This document shows positions 1-11,410 of a DNA stretch of 64,000 bases, piece after piece. How positions within the stretch are numbered: position 1 is the first letter of the stretch; each line of letters opens with the position of its first letter. Origin of the DNA: Aspergillus flavus (lineage: Eukaryota > Ascomycota > Eurotiomycetes > Eurotiales > Aspergillaceae); assembly GCF_009017415.1 (NCBI RefSeq), contig NC_092405.1, positions 1,302,001 to 1,366,000 of the forward strand, in the 5' to 3' direction. The position numbers and the translations under genes are program-made. The notes beneath the pieces are model-generated. The model saw only the letters and a program-made list of their open reading frames with translations, had not been told where the DNA came from and searched no databases.

Positions 1-3000
1 CAAGGACGATGTCGATAACAACCATCGTGGTGGTTGTGCTCAAGACTCTATGAAATGCTTCTAATAATAGAAGCGGACGGAAAAACCATGTTTCACATGA
101 CACGAGTGCGTGATCAAGTTTAAGAGCACATCAACAAAAAAATCAAGGATAATGGAGACTGTCTAGAACATCGAGATCGCTTAGTTTCTCTAACGATCCG
201 AAATCAGAAAAAATCATTCGATGGACTGAGTCGTTAGCGGATTAGTGTTGATGGGATGATAAGAGGGTTGTGTGTTGTGTGTGTTGTGGTTGAGGTTCGG
301 TCGCAGTCCAGACCGGGGAGGGGCTGTGTTAGCTGCTGGTCCAGAACGTCCATGCTTCAACTTCTCGTCCGGGAAGGTGGAATGGAATACTCGTAATCTG
401 CAAGGCATGCATGATGGGAAAGAATGTTCTATTCTGCAAGGGATGAAAAATATTTGATAATAGGAAATGTTCTGGAAGTGTCGATCTTGAGGCATGCATG
501 TGACCTGTTGGGGTGATAAATCACAGCGAGAGATTGAGAGACATTGACTTACGTTGACTCTCATGGTGTCTGTCTAGGTATCTACTAGGTACTGCTTTGG
601 AATAATTTTTTTTCTGCGATGTTGTTGGCGCATAGACTACAGTTGTATGGTGGAAGAATTACTTCAATGCAAGATGAAAATTTTTTCATAGTGTTAAGTG
701 TTGAAGAATGTTTAGCCGGATGCTACTCTCAGACACCACATTCTTTGGACATACACAATCTAAGACACAAATGCATATAAAATCCTCCATACACACGAAT
801 CAGCCAAAAAGTATATTCAGCTTCACCCACATGGTTGACAGAGTCGTGTTCGCCGGAAATGTTTTTCCTTGGGCAGAGTTTCTCGGACATACCCCGTAAC
901 GAAGGGACGCTAATCAATCTGTCAATGTAACCGTGCCAAAATTTCGCCAACTAGGCTCGAATCGGGCATACTAGAACTCGGCATGACTAGAGAGTCCAGT
1001 ATAAAGTAGGGCACTCGGCTGTGCAGCCCCGTGGTGCCGCGTTACCGAGAGAGATCTGATCGACCGGGCCGAATGGAGTGACCCAGTGACTTCTCTCCCT
1101 ACCGTTTCCATAGTCTTTTTCTAAGCAGACGGTGCCCTAGAAAATGCTGAATAATTGATTTCTCACGTCGGAAAAATTTCGGTTTGTAATATGCCGTATA
1201 TTAATCTGCAGAAATATATTGACCAGCAGGCGTTAGCTCCGACCGGTGAGTCGGTTAGGAGATAGTAGATAAAATTTCCTAGGTTACACTACGCAAGTCA
1301 ACCGTTGCACCGACAGAATTTTCACAGCTGAGATAGCGTTTCAGCTGTCGTAAACGTGGCCGATCTAACGGCTGATAGGCTGTCTTGGTCTGTTCGTAGC
1401 TACGACCAAAGTAGAAGACTCAACGAGGCACGCGGCAGCCAGCGACCAACTTGCGTGTCAACCACACCCGCCGCCCATCCATCATAATGATCTAAGTGGG
1501 CATATGCACTGAGCGCAAATTGGTATGGAAGCCGATGAGGGTGAAAAATTTTTTCATTAAGTTCCACACGAATTCCCAAAGAGGATAGAGTCAAGATAGT
1601 CTGGAATCTGGATAATTGATAGGTAGGGGATCAGACATATCTCGGACTCTCAACGAGCGATTTTTGCGCACAGACAGCAACTTGACAATCTATGCCCAAA
1701 TTTAGAAGGCTTCCAGAAATCCCATGGAAAACTCTAATCGCGCTTGTGCCGCCGATTGCCAAGCCCCTTTTCCGGGTACATGGGATTCTGAATCTGCAGC
1801 CACGTATCAACTGCATGTGGCTTGCAGTTTAGTATGACATCCCTGTGTATTGGTTATTCCGCTCGGTTCCATACACCCATTACGACGTAAGTTTACGCAT
1901 GCCGACCCACTTGGTGCACACCAGGGAAGCCCCTGATTTGTGCTTTCGCTTCCAACCTCGGAATTACCACCCCCATACACCAAACCATTTCGTTCACCCT
2001 TGCTGATATCCCAACGGACGCCCCACTTGTAGGGTGAGTTCGCTTCAACGGGAAGTGGCTGTGCTTAGCGTACCTACAGCGATTTGGAAAACAGGCGACC
2101 AATCCCCCTGCCGGATCTCTGCCACATGAGACGCTAGAAGAAAAAATTTTCTTCCATGCATGTTCCACGCAGTCGATCTGGGTTCTGGCACGTAGGACAG
2201 GGCTGCCCCCCCGTGAGGCTAGTAGCCCCCATGAGGGTGGTTAAGGTGCTGACTAGTTTGGCCAATACCCCTGCTAGATTATTGCTTTCCGCAGGATCAA
2301 CACCAATAGGATATCTCCCCTTCAGTTTTAATTTACTTTTCTTTTCATTTTTTCCCTACTCACGGCAATGGATATTCTCAATATACCGTGTTTTGGACTT
2401 CGCTTAGCCGGCCTCTTCTTCGTTTTTCCATTTTCCATTTAGATTTGTTTAGATTGCATAGATCGAAGTCATGATGTGATAGATATCCAAGTATGAGGAA
2501 AGGCCCCATTTGACATCCCCCATACCGAGAACCCAAACAGTAGTGGGGCCGTCCGTGATGCTATCATCGTATATGCCGCATAGGACAACCGTAGCATGTC
2601 ATGTCATTTGCACGGGGAAACGTCAAATGATTGGAAAATTGGTCTGAACACCATGGGGCTATCAAGACAGACCCGCCGGTTGGTACCCATAATTTGACTA
2701 CCTCCGAACCCCAGACCTACCAATGCCAGGCGAGATCCAACCTCACCATGTATGCTCCTAGGAGATATCAAAAGTCCCAAGTCCCCTTCCCCCGAATGAT
2801 AGCGACATCGGTCTTCAGCTCCGGTAGGCAGCAACCACGGCCAAACCCGAGATAACCTTCCGGCAAATATAAGTCAATTACGTTGAGATAAAGACTTTGT
2901 GTGCTTGTAGATCTTTTGCCACACGTTTCAGCTGTCGTCCTGCGATGGGTATTTTGTGGGCCTTGTCAACGGATCCGGTGATTGGGTCGCTGGGTAGGAG

Positions 3001-5250
3001 ATTTTGGCTTCTTTGAGTATGGCGTGCAGCTCTTGTTTCAACTTCAACTGCGAGATATACGAATCATCTATTTGAATCGATTACGTCTCTGGCGATTTGG
3101 TACGTTTTTCTGTTCCCCGGCTACCTTTGCGGCTGTTCAGCACCGTCTAAATGCCGGTAGCCCGAGTCCATCCTTGGTTATGTCGACGGGAGCTTATTCC
3201 CAACCGAGTCTAGTTACCTTTATCGTGATTCATGACTTCTGTGCGCTCGGGCATGGTCCGTAGGAATCGGCGATCTCTTGCTCCCCGATGATCGATACCT
3301 GGGGAATGCATGCTGGAGTTGATGTATCAACTTTTCCCACGTGAAATTGTCTTCTACTTGCACTTAAAAGGATTTTTAATCTTATTTTCCAATAAAGTCA
3401 AATTTCTTTTATTTTCTTTTATTTATTTTTTTTTATTTATTTTCTTTTGATAAACTCGGTTTTCCTTTCCCGAACTAGCGTCACCAGCCTTTGATAGCCT
3501 ACAATAGCCGTGACTCAAATCAGGTAACCCTTCAACCATGTGCCATGGGCTTGACCTGTCATGCCATGAAGATGCGTCAGCTGACCAGTTAAAGGAAAGC
3601 ATGCAGTCAACGTTGCATGCCCAAGTTGTTGGTTGTGGTCTAACCTTTTCTTTTTTCGTTCTCTCCGGCCGAGAGAGTCGAGACTGGCTGTCGGAACAGT
3701 GAGTGCCGACAAATCACGCTACTGGGTTTTGATCTGACATGAACCCGGGAACCGGGGTCCTAGCAAAGCTCCGAAGCATCCCCGACATGAACATGATTTA
3801 TGCAGGACCCCGGGGAAGATTTGTCAAAACTTATCTGACAATGTTGGCAGAAAGCGATAGTACATGCCAGAAGCGCCGACTCGGGAGGTAACGTAAGGGC
3901 TACGCCGGACAACTCCGATACTTTGACCATAGCCCAGAGCAAGTCACTAAACCCAAACCGGTAACTTCCACTTAATCAGACATGACAAATGGACAGAGTT
4001 GGTTAGCGGATATGCACTAGCCACAGCAAAAGTGGCAGTGCATGTGGCTGGTGGAGTACTCCGTTCAGGGAAAACAAAGAAGAGAGCTGCAAAGGGAGAT
4101 CTTCAAAGGGGGGGTTGGTGGAGTTAATCCACTGGGGAAAAACCGCGACATCACCCAATACTATTACATGATTCCTATCGCTGTATGCAGGCGGTTGAAC
4201 ATGTCACCTGTAAGGGACCCTGGTTTATGTCGTGGCCCCATCAGCACCTTGAGACACGAGATCTATCTCCCCATGGCAGTGGCTCAGCTCCCCGCGTAAT
4301 CGGCCCGATGATTGGCTGCCCTAAGCCCCTAGTGTGAACGAAGAAAATTCATTTTGGCGCGGGTTGGGTAGGTATCGCTGTACTATATCGGGATCAGCCA
4401 TACCCTCTCTTGCTGAAGACCGTGTGGATGGGGACCCGCCAATCATTGGAGCTATTATTGAATATTCTTGATGCTGGGTAATCGTGAGTGATTCATCGTG
4501 ACATACGGAGTTAAGCAACGGTCTATACTATTATTTTAGTATTTGTAATAATTATAGAATCTACTGGAGATGAGTAATTTCTTTTTTGATTTTAAATCGA
4601 GAATGAATCAATCGGCAGTTTCTGGCCGAAACGGATTTAATTGCATATACTCCGTGGTCGGAGGTAAAGTGAGTTGTGGCTGATGTCGACGAAAGGAATG
4701 ATGCATAAAAACTACTATGTAAGGGAGGGAAAAATAGAAAAATAAAAACAGAAGGAGAAAAAAGGAAAAAAAGCCATGCTGCATTGTTGAGACAGGGATT
4801 GTGGCTTGTACCCTGAACAATGGATCTCGTAGACAGATTTCCCGTTTCGTAGGGTTGATTGACAGTCAGTTGGTCGGGGGGGGGGGTGGACGACCGAATA
4901 AGCGAGCGACATTTGCTTTAGTTTTTTTCTTTATTTTTTTTTATTTTTTATTTTTTTTATTTTTTTTTTTGAGCCAGTGAACTATTTTCACAGCCGAGGG
5001 AACTTCTCGACCCCAGATGGATAATGCAGATCTAAGGCTCTAAGGCCCTTTTTCTGAATTTTTTTTTGGCACTAAAATAAAATAGGTGGGTAAATATTAC
5101 TGGATCGCGGAAAGTCCGGTGTAAGTACGGAGTACGGAAAAGAGTTCTAAAAATCGAGGCGGTAATCTTACGATACTAGTTCATTGACCGGTTGAGTCAT
5201 GATCGCCCGGGGGGATGCAGTGTGGGTGGGTAAGTTTTGTGTAATACTCG
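1..5250. other. Gene-free upstream region
   Basis: No open frame here exceeds about 95 codons and none shows a recognisable domain, a signal peptide or a plausible spliced continuation. The stretch contains GT-rich sequence (about 250-295), T-rich runs (3400-3450, 4920-4970) and an 11-base G run near 4876-4886. Isolated TGACTCA/TGAGTCA motifs occur at 3511-3517 and 5193-5199, but about eight such sites are expected by chance in 64 kb. It is most simply a long intergenic region, possibly holding distal control elements of the zinc-finger gene to its right. A non-coding RNA gene cannot be excluded by eye. Confidence 0.5.
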
Positions 5251-5978
5251 TTCGGTCATAGCCGGTACTACTAATGGGTCATGACTTAGCGTCAGTTTCC
5301 TTCCCTTTGGGACTGCAGGTCGCATCGTCAAACGTCATTGTCATCATAAAAGAGGCGCATTCCCCCAAACCGATTGACTTCTTTCCCTTCTACTCAATAC
5401 CAACAAATCCACTTATTATTCTCCCTGAAACTTGTCATAGTTTATTGATCGATTGATCTTATCAAGCTCTAATCTTTTATATTCCTCAATTGTATTTCCT
5501 CTTACCTCCACACACCCACTTCGACATCCGTGATTGTTCCTCATAGTAGGTTGACCCGTACCAAAATACCGTGACGTCCTTTCTCCATCTTTGACTTTTC
5601 CCAACTTACGACAACTTTTCCACTCAACCTTGGGTCCACTCAAAACCTTCGTCATCTGGTAACAGATTTAACTAACCAGCTATCTCTAAAGTTTACCGCT
5701 TCTTCCCAAGGATTCCTAAGCGACTTGAGTCTACTACCGACTTGTCCCACCTCATTGGACTACGACCTGCCGGACGCTTCCAGACCCTTCGACCCACTCA
5801 TTATCGCAGTTGTTCGGGGATAAAGATAATCGGATCTTGGGCCGTTGGAACTTTTATTTGGGAGGCTTGGTGCCATACCTAGTACTTAAACTCTGGAACC
5901 TCCCCCAGTGGCGAATCCTCTGAACTTCCCCATCCACTCCGGCGTCATACCCTTGACGTCCATTTGTTGAAAGAGAAC
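5251..5978 (+). promoter_or_regulatory. Probable promoter and 5' leader of the rpn4-like gene
   Basis: The last 700 bases before the zinc-finger gene are pyrimidine-rich (for example 5380-5660), as is usual for fungal promoters and leaders. Two TGACGTC motifs, the core of CRE/ATF bZIP sites, lie at 5572-5578 and 5954-5960; the second is only 19 bases before the chosen start codon. A 60-codon open frame starts at 5274 and would be an upstream ORF only if transcription begins before it. No clear TATA box was seen. Assignment as promoter is inference from position. Confidence 0.4.
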
Positions 5979-8132
5979 ATGTCCATGTACCCTTCGATAC
6001 GCAATAAGGGTTTTATCAGTGAACCAACATCTACCCCCTTCATCAATTTCCAAGACCCCGTTTTCATCCAGGACGAGTTCCTTCCCGACTTGTCGCAGGA
6101 GGCCGCATTACAGTTCTACAACCAGCAACTACCCAGGCTCCAATCACCTTTCCAGTACCACTCGGGTCTTGAATTTTACTCTCCGCCATCTTCCGCGCCG
6201 TCGTCACCGACTTCCTCTCCAGCCTCTTCCACCACCCACCTGCCAGCGACCACAGCGGTGGCTGCGGAATACCCCAACTCCTTTGAGGCTCCTTCGATGA
6301 CACCCGTGTCCTCCTATAACTCTGCATTCAACATTCAGCATACCGCGACACCACCGTCCTCACAGCCATACTTGTCACAATACCCCCAATACCTTTTTGA
6401 AAACTCCCCAATGTTGGCGCAACAGCCTGTCGCAAACACCCACGGCTGGGAAAACAACCTGCAGCTGCTGAGCTCGGCTCGCATGCAGCACAAGGCATCA
6501 CCGAGTACCTCGTCGACTCGATCTGCACCTGCAGGGAGCTCGTACCAAAGATCTAACGCTTCTACGCTGTCGAAGCCTCTACCCACTCCCGTCCAGACAC
6601 CTATCCAGAACTCGTTTCTCGCCGCGCCCTATCAGCAGAACTATGACACTTCGGTGCATGATGGTAGCCAAGCTGAAGCGGAGATGGTGAGACGGGCTGT
6701 GATGGAACAGCAGCAGAAGCAGCAACAGCAACAAAGTCACCATCAGCATCAGCCAAGTGATTACTCACTGGCACCTTCGGTATCATCAGTGAGCCACAAC
6801 TCACCTGTTACTCCTCAGATAAAACCGGAGGAACTTGACGAGGCCTCGAAGGCGATGGTCAATGGTGAGAAACGATATCCTGATATAGACCGATGGATGG
6901 ATGATTACTTACATCTCGATGCCTTTGCAGACTACAATAACCACAACGGAAACAACCTTCCGATCGGCATTCCCAAAATCAACCGAACTATGTCGGACAT
7001 CTACCAAGATGAGCTCTATAACCCAGCTCTCATGCCGACTCCTCAAGTCTCCAAACAGACTACGAACCAGCAGAATCTTCTGAACCCGTTCAGAAACGTC
7101 TTTGCTGATCGACTGCAAGCCGCCAATCAGGGCCACATGACTGCACGGTCTCATTCTCCTGTTGTTAACATGCACCGGGATCGGTCTCCTTTCCGACAGA
7201 ACTCGCCCCTGGCTGCTGAGTACAACAATGGGTTCCAGCAGCCCCAGATGGCGACCAGTGTGCCTATGACTCAAAATGTAGGCCAAAGTCAAGGAGAAGG
7301 AGAACCGAAGACTATGTCTCCTAAGGATGCCCTGTTGGACTTCAACGAGGGAGATGACGCCGGGATTCCTTTGTTCCCAACAAGTCAACCTGACTTCAAC
7401 CTTGGTGAAGCACTCGGCCTCCGACGTGAAAGCTCATCATCCTTCCCGCAGTCGCAGAACTTTACTTCCATGGAGTCATTCCCCACGCAATACACTACAC
7501 CGAATGGACTTCCCCAGCAGTATCCCTTCGCGCAGCAGCAACAAGACCATCAGCAGCAACAACAGAACAACCTCCTGCACCAGACCCCCGAATTCCCTGC
7601 ATCCCTTCCTCACTTTGAGTCTACGAACAGTGATGCCGGGGTCAACAACGGTGTGGCTTCTCCACCGGCACAGCCCACAATGGCGATGCGCCCAGTGAAG
7701 GAAGAGATCACCCGCCCTGAGCGCACTTCTGCGGACAGTGGCACTTACACTTGCACTTACCACGGCTGCACGCTTCGGTTTGAAACGCCTACGAAGCTGC
7801 AGAAGCACAAGCGCGAGGCCCACCGTCAGACTACGCCTGGCGGCCACTTGGTTGGGCGCGATACTTCCGCACGCAACTCTCAGGCCGGTCCCCACAAATG
7901 TGAGCGGATCAATCCGTCTACGGGAAAGCCATGCAATTCTGTTTTCTCCCGGCCTTACGATCTTACCCGGCACGAGGACACGATCCACAACGCACGCAAG
8001 CAGAAGGTCCGGTGTCATCTGTGCACGGAAGAAAAGACCTTTTCGCGTAATGATGCGCTGACCCGGCACATGCGAGTGGTGCACCCTGAGGTCGATTGGC
8101 CCGGCAAGCAAAGAAGGAGAGGCAGGGAGTAA
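5979..8132 (+). CDS. rpn4: C2H2 zinc-finger transcription factor, Rpn4-like
   Basis: Predicted 717-residue nuclear protein from one uninterrupted frame; the first ATG in it is at 5979, with a second two codons later. The N-terminal 580 residues are low complexity, rich in Ser, Pro and Gln, with polyglutamine stretches (around 6706-6732 and 7535-7565) typical of activation regions. Three C2H2 fingers lie at the C-terminus: C592/C597/H610/H615, C641/C652/H665/H670 and C679/C682/H695/H700. The middle finger has ten residues between its cysteines. The closely spaced last two fingers (FSRPYDLTRHEDTIH, then FSRNDALTRHMRVVH) resemble fungal proteins annotated as Rpn4, the factor that raises proteasome gene expression under proteotoxic stress. 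That function is transferred from family knowledge; target genes are not visible here. Other C2H2 stress regulators are possible. Long antisense frames over this gene are composition artefacts. Confidence 0.6.
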   Translation: MSMYPSIRNKGFISEPTSTPFINFQDPVFIQDEFLPDLSQEAALQFYNQQLPRLQSPFQYHSGLEFYSPPSSAPSSPTSSPASSTTHLPATTAVAAEYPNSFEAPSMTPVSSYNSAFNIQHTATPPSSQPYLSQYPQYLFENSPMLAQQPVANTHGWENNLQLLSSARMQHKASPSTSSTRSAPAGSSYQRSNASTLSKPLPTPVQTPIQNSFLAAPYQQNYDTSVHDGSQAEAEMVRRAVMEQQQKQQQQQSHHQHQPSDYSLAPSVSSVSHNSPVTPQIKPEELDEASKAMVNGEKRYPDIDRWMDDYLHLDAFADYNNHNGNNLPIGIPKINRTMSDIYQDELYNPALMPTPQVSKQTTNQQNLLNPFRNVFADRLQAANQGHMTARSHSPVVNMHRDRSPFRQNSPLAAEYNNGFQQPQMATSVPMTQNVGQSQGEGEPKTMSPKDALLDFNEGDDAGIPLFPTSQPDFNLGEALGLRRESSSSFPQSQNFTSMESFPTQYTTPNGLPQQYPFAQQQQDHQQQQQNNLLHQTPEFPASLPHFESTNSDAGVNNGVASPPAQPTMAMRPVKEEITRPERTSADSGTYTCTYHGCTLRFETPTKLQKHKREAHRQTTPGGHLVGRDTSARNSQAGPHKCERINPSTGKPCNSVFSRPYDLTRHEDTIHNARKQKVRCHLCTEEKTFSRNDALTRHMRVVHPEVDWPGKQRRRGRE

Positions 8133-8940
8133 GCCTGAATGGGTTGTGGTGTCAGGCGGGCATACCTCCCATTCGACTTCTACATCCAACATGGCTACGA
8201 ATACGCAATTGGAACACGACAAATGGGAAGATCCATTTTGGGGAGGTCCCTTTCGGAGCTCCCTCTGGGTTCCACCGTTTCCATGCCCCCATTGAGTCAA
8301 GATGACGCCGGAAAGCCTCTGACGTCATTATTATACCTGAAAGGGAAAGGACTCGCTACCGGGGCCGGATCGTCGGTCTGACTTCCGTTTCGGGAGTATT
8401 GGCCTTGTGGCCTTGCAGCCTGGTGCAGCACTCATGACATCATCTTCGATGTCCATTCCTCAATGACGTCACTGTTCAACAGATCGGATTCTGTTGATGT
8501 TATCGGTCACTTTCTTTTTCTTTTTCTTTTCTTTCGCGATTAGATGGCCTCTTGTGATGACGCATGTGAATTCTTTTTCTTTTCGTTTCTCTTTCCTACG
8601 GTACCATACAGGTGTGGTGTTTCGAATTCAGACAGCCGGCTCAGTATTTATCCTTTTTTAATTGCGGTTTTTTTGCGATTTGAGCAAATGTGGGTCTTAG
8701 ATCTTTTTCTATTGTTTTGAATCGGTTTTACCACTGGGTGGTTAAAATGGTCGCATCCAAAAAGAAGCAACGGGTTCATTGGGGGTTTGTTTCACACTGA
8801 TATTACACTTATCATATTCATTCTGCGGTTGGTTCTACAACGTTCTCGAGCAAGCCTTGTTACGAATTCTTTTTTTTTTTGTTACGATGTACAATATTCA
8901 TTTTCATCCTGTACGATCACTATGATATGACGTCTGCATG
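8133..8940 (+). promoter_or_regulatory. 3' flank of the rpn4-like gene with a cluster of bZIP-type sites
   Basis: No coding sequence is visible. Seven AP-1/CRE-like motifs occur in 640 bases: TGAGTCA 8293-8299, TGACGCC 8303-8309, TGACGTCA 8320-8327, TGACATCA 8435-8442, TGACGTCA 8464-8471, TGACGCA 8558-8564 and TGACGTC 8928-8934. Two are perfect 8-base palindromes. The region also has pyrimidine-rich sequence (8512-8600), compatible with a 3' untranslated region. Whether the sites are used, and for which gene, is not shown by the sequence. Confidence 0.35.
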
Positions 8941-11166
8941 TTTCTTTGATTTGCATTGGGCTGGCATGGGTGTGTTAGGACGGTGTACAGATTGTGCATT
9001 GGATTGGTGTGTACAGTATGACCAACATGTATAAATAGTCACTTGAATGAACCGCGAGGTCACAAAAATTCCTGATCCACCAGAGCCCTCCTTATTAGTA
9101 AAAAGTCCACATAGGTTGCCTAGTATTAAGCAATCAGAAGCTTTGAGACTTTGACAGCTCCGCCCTGTCAAAGCTCAAGCTTAGCTTCCCCTCACTTCGC
9201 TTAGCAAGTCAAGCCATCATCACCATCACCGCCCGCCATAGGCATCAAGCCTTCCCAACAACTAGTCTTCAGAATACGAGCACGACTACGTATCCTTCGC
9301 CCGCAAGAATCAAATGACAATCCAGAAGATAAGACGGTGGAAATGAAGACCAGCCGCGTGCTTCCCACTGGACATCTCGTCTCATCAGTCGGATCCCAGC
9401 AATGGAAATCGTCAACATCATCACCCTGTCCAACCCGTCGATCTTCCCCGCCCAAGTCCCCACTGCAATTTCCACTGCGATCAGCCGTTATCTGTGTTGA
9501 TTCGCCAATGGGGTCTCTTCACCTCTTACGAACATGATCCATTCCTGCATGTGTCTGCTTATATCCAGGCCCATCAGTATTACGGATGTTCGTTATAAAC
9601 TGTACACAGGGAATACTCCTAATTGTGGTATAATCTGAAAAGAATGGAATTGGGAATTATTAGGAATTAAAATTAAAATTAAGAACGGGGAACATTAAGA
9701 TTTACTGACATGAATCAGAACCTTCATAGGCCATGATTCGTATGTGTAACGCAATGTGGTATGCGGGGGGGTTGGGAAACAGCAGCCCAATATTGAGACT
9801 TTTTGACGGGAGGGAGTGGGGGTGGAATTGAATTGGATTGAATTGAATTGTTCTTAGAGACATTGGTTGTAAGTATTTGTGTACAGTATGTATGTATGTA
9901 TGTATGAGATTTGTGGCGCAGTTACTACTACATAACTAGTCGTTGACTATTGAATCCATTTGTATCGACTTAATTTTAATCGCTACTGCTGTAGACCTGA
10001 AACTGAACTCAAATTTGAATCTCGAAAACATCCCTTTTTTACAAAAATTCTTGCTCTGAAATATGACAAAAGAGAAAATCAGACAAAGCAAGTCGAGGCA
10101 TGCGTGTGATCTCAGATCTACTTCAGTTTGAGGTAACTTCGATATCATCATTCAGTCATACGCCTTGTTTGCGAGGTACAACTTACTTGAATCATGGACA
10201 GGTAGTAGGTAGTACTGTAGTACTGTAGGAGTACTTACATACCGATGACGGGGAAAGGGGTTTTTTTTGTATGTACAGTATTGTAAGATTTGATTCCTGC
10301 GGCGTTGATCATGACGACATTGTCTCGGGTAGAGATCCACTGGGCTGGATTCTGTGGCTGAGGTGGCATTCTTTTACTTCTTTTTTGTTTATTGAAGTAT
10401 GTACTTGTCAATTATGTGAATTGATATGGTGAATTGTGGTATTTCTCGATTGTGGGTGAATGTACTGTGTTTAATTAGTGACAAAGTATTGTGCCGTCTT
10501 GTAGTGTAAAGAGCCAAGTTATCTCTCGGGTGAAGTACCCATCCAATTATCTCTCATTGAGTAATGACTACTGTGTACTTACATTGGTCCCGTTCAAGAC
10601 AGTCCTTGGGAGATTACTTGCAGAGGTGCTGAAACGTCTTGTCTATCATTGTGGCTTGGTACCCTTGTCAGGAGTTGGTATCGAAAGTCCTCGTGGGATC
10701 TGATTGTTTGTAGATCTGTTAGTATGGTAGATTATGATCTGCAGTTGTGAACTACTGATGCAGATTAAAGAGTAGGTTAGTTTGGGTTTTGTACTGTATT
10801 ATTGACTTGATGGGCAACCGCTAAAGTCAAATGGTAGTACCAGCTGTGTACATATTATCTACGATATGATGTATCATTCTGGAAGAGCTATCTATACTTC
10901 AACATAATATCCACTATTGATATCAGGCCCGGCAGGAGTTTCCTTGCTGTCTGCTACGAGAGGCTCTGATAGATTGGCCCGTTTTGCTGATGGGTACCTC
11001 ATTCAAGGTATCCGTGAGCACCATACAAATATCTTGACTTAACTCCATTATTTAGCGGAAGTCTCCTGTCATCTCACCTCACTCTAACCCTCAACTACGA
11101 GCAACAACAATATATGACTAGCTTGCTTCACAACTATCAGCCCCTCCTCCTGTATATCCCGACATC
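8941..11166. other. AT-rich gene-poor region
   Basis: No convincing coding sequence. Simple repeats are present: GAATTG-like repetition at about 9826-9850 and a (GTAT)n run at about 9886-9906. Composition is AT-rich, especially 9600-10500. Short open frames in both directions lack conserved motifs. No terminal inverted repeats or transposase-like translations were seen. Confidence 0.4.
9886..9906. repeat. Tetranucleotide microsatellite (GTAT)n
   Basis: About five copies of GTAT/TATG in a row within AT-rich, non-coding sequence. Such tracts vary in length between strains. Confidence 0.8.
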
Positions 11167-11410
11167 ATGAAGTCCCCCTCCATAACTCCGACTGCGCTTC
11201 TTGAAGCCTCCGACTCTCCAGATCCTCTTTCTACGCCATTAGACTACCAGGTAATTGATAAATAGGCTAACCTTCTGATTGCTGAGTCGACAGTACCTGA
11301 TGGATTGCTCTCTCTTTTGCCCAAACTTGTCATCGAATGTAACTGCCCTCGTGCTGACAGATCTACATCAGATAGTGGTGGGAAGATTGGAAGGATGTAG
11401 GCCTGCATAA
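11167..11410 (+). pseudogene. Possible two-exon small gene or gene remnant, unidentified
   Basis: An ATG at 11167 opens 28 codons to 11250, followed by a plausible intron 11251-11293 (GTAATT donor, GGCTAAC branch site, CGACAG acceptor). The frame then continues for 38 codons to a TAA at 11408-11410, giving 67 residues. The joined product (includes LSTPLDYQ and TALVLTDLHQIVVGRLEG) reads like part of a globular, leucine-rich region of a larger protein. Further open sequence in another frame follows at about 11430-11610. I do not recognise the family. It may be the decayed remainder of a longer gene rather than a working small gene. Confidence 0.2.

Noticed and set aside
3511..5199. TGACTCA (3511) and TGAGTCA (5193) as control sites
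   Set aside because: Random expectation is about eight TGASTCA sites per 64 kb, and these are not close to a start codon.
5274..5456. 60-codon upstream ORF before the rpn4-like gene
   Set aside because: The transcription start is unknown and the peptide has no conserved feature; chance is likely.
7476..8300. 274-codon minus-strand open frame opposite the rpn4-like gene
   Set aside because: It mirrors the zinc-finger coding region, has no domain, and results from the codon bias and low-complexity composition of the real gene.
9912..9960. A-box-like GGCGCAGTTAC as a tRNA start
   Set aside because: No B-box (GGTTCGANNCC) or acceptor-stem pairing follows at tRNA distance; no tRNA was found in the window.
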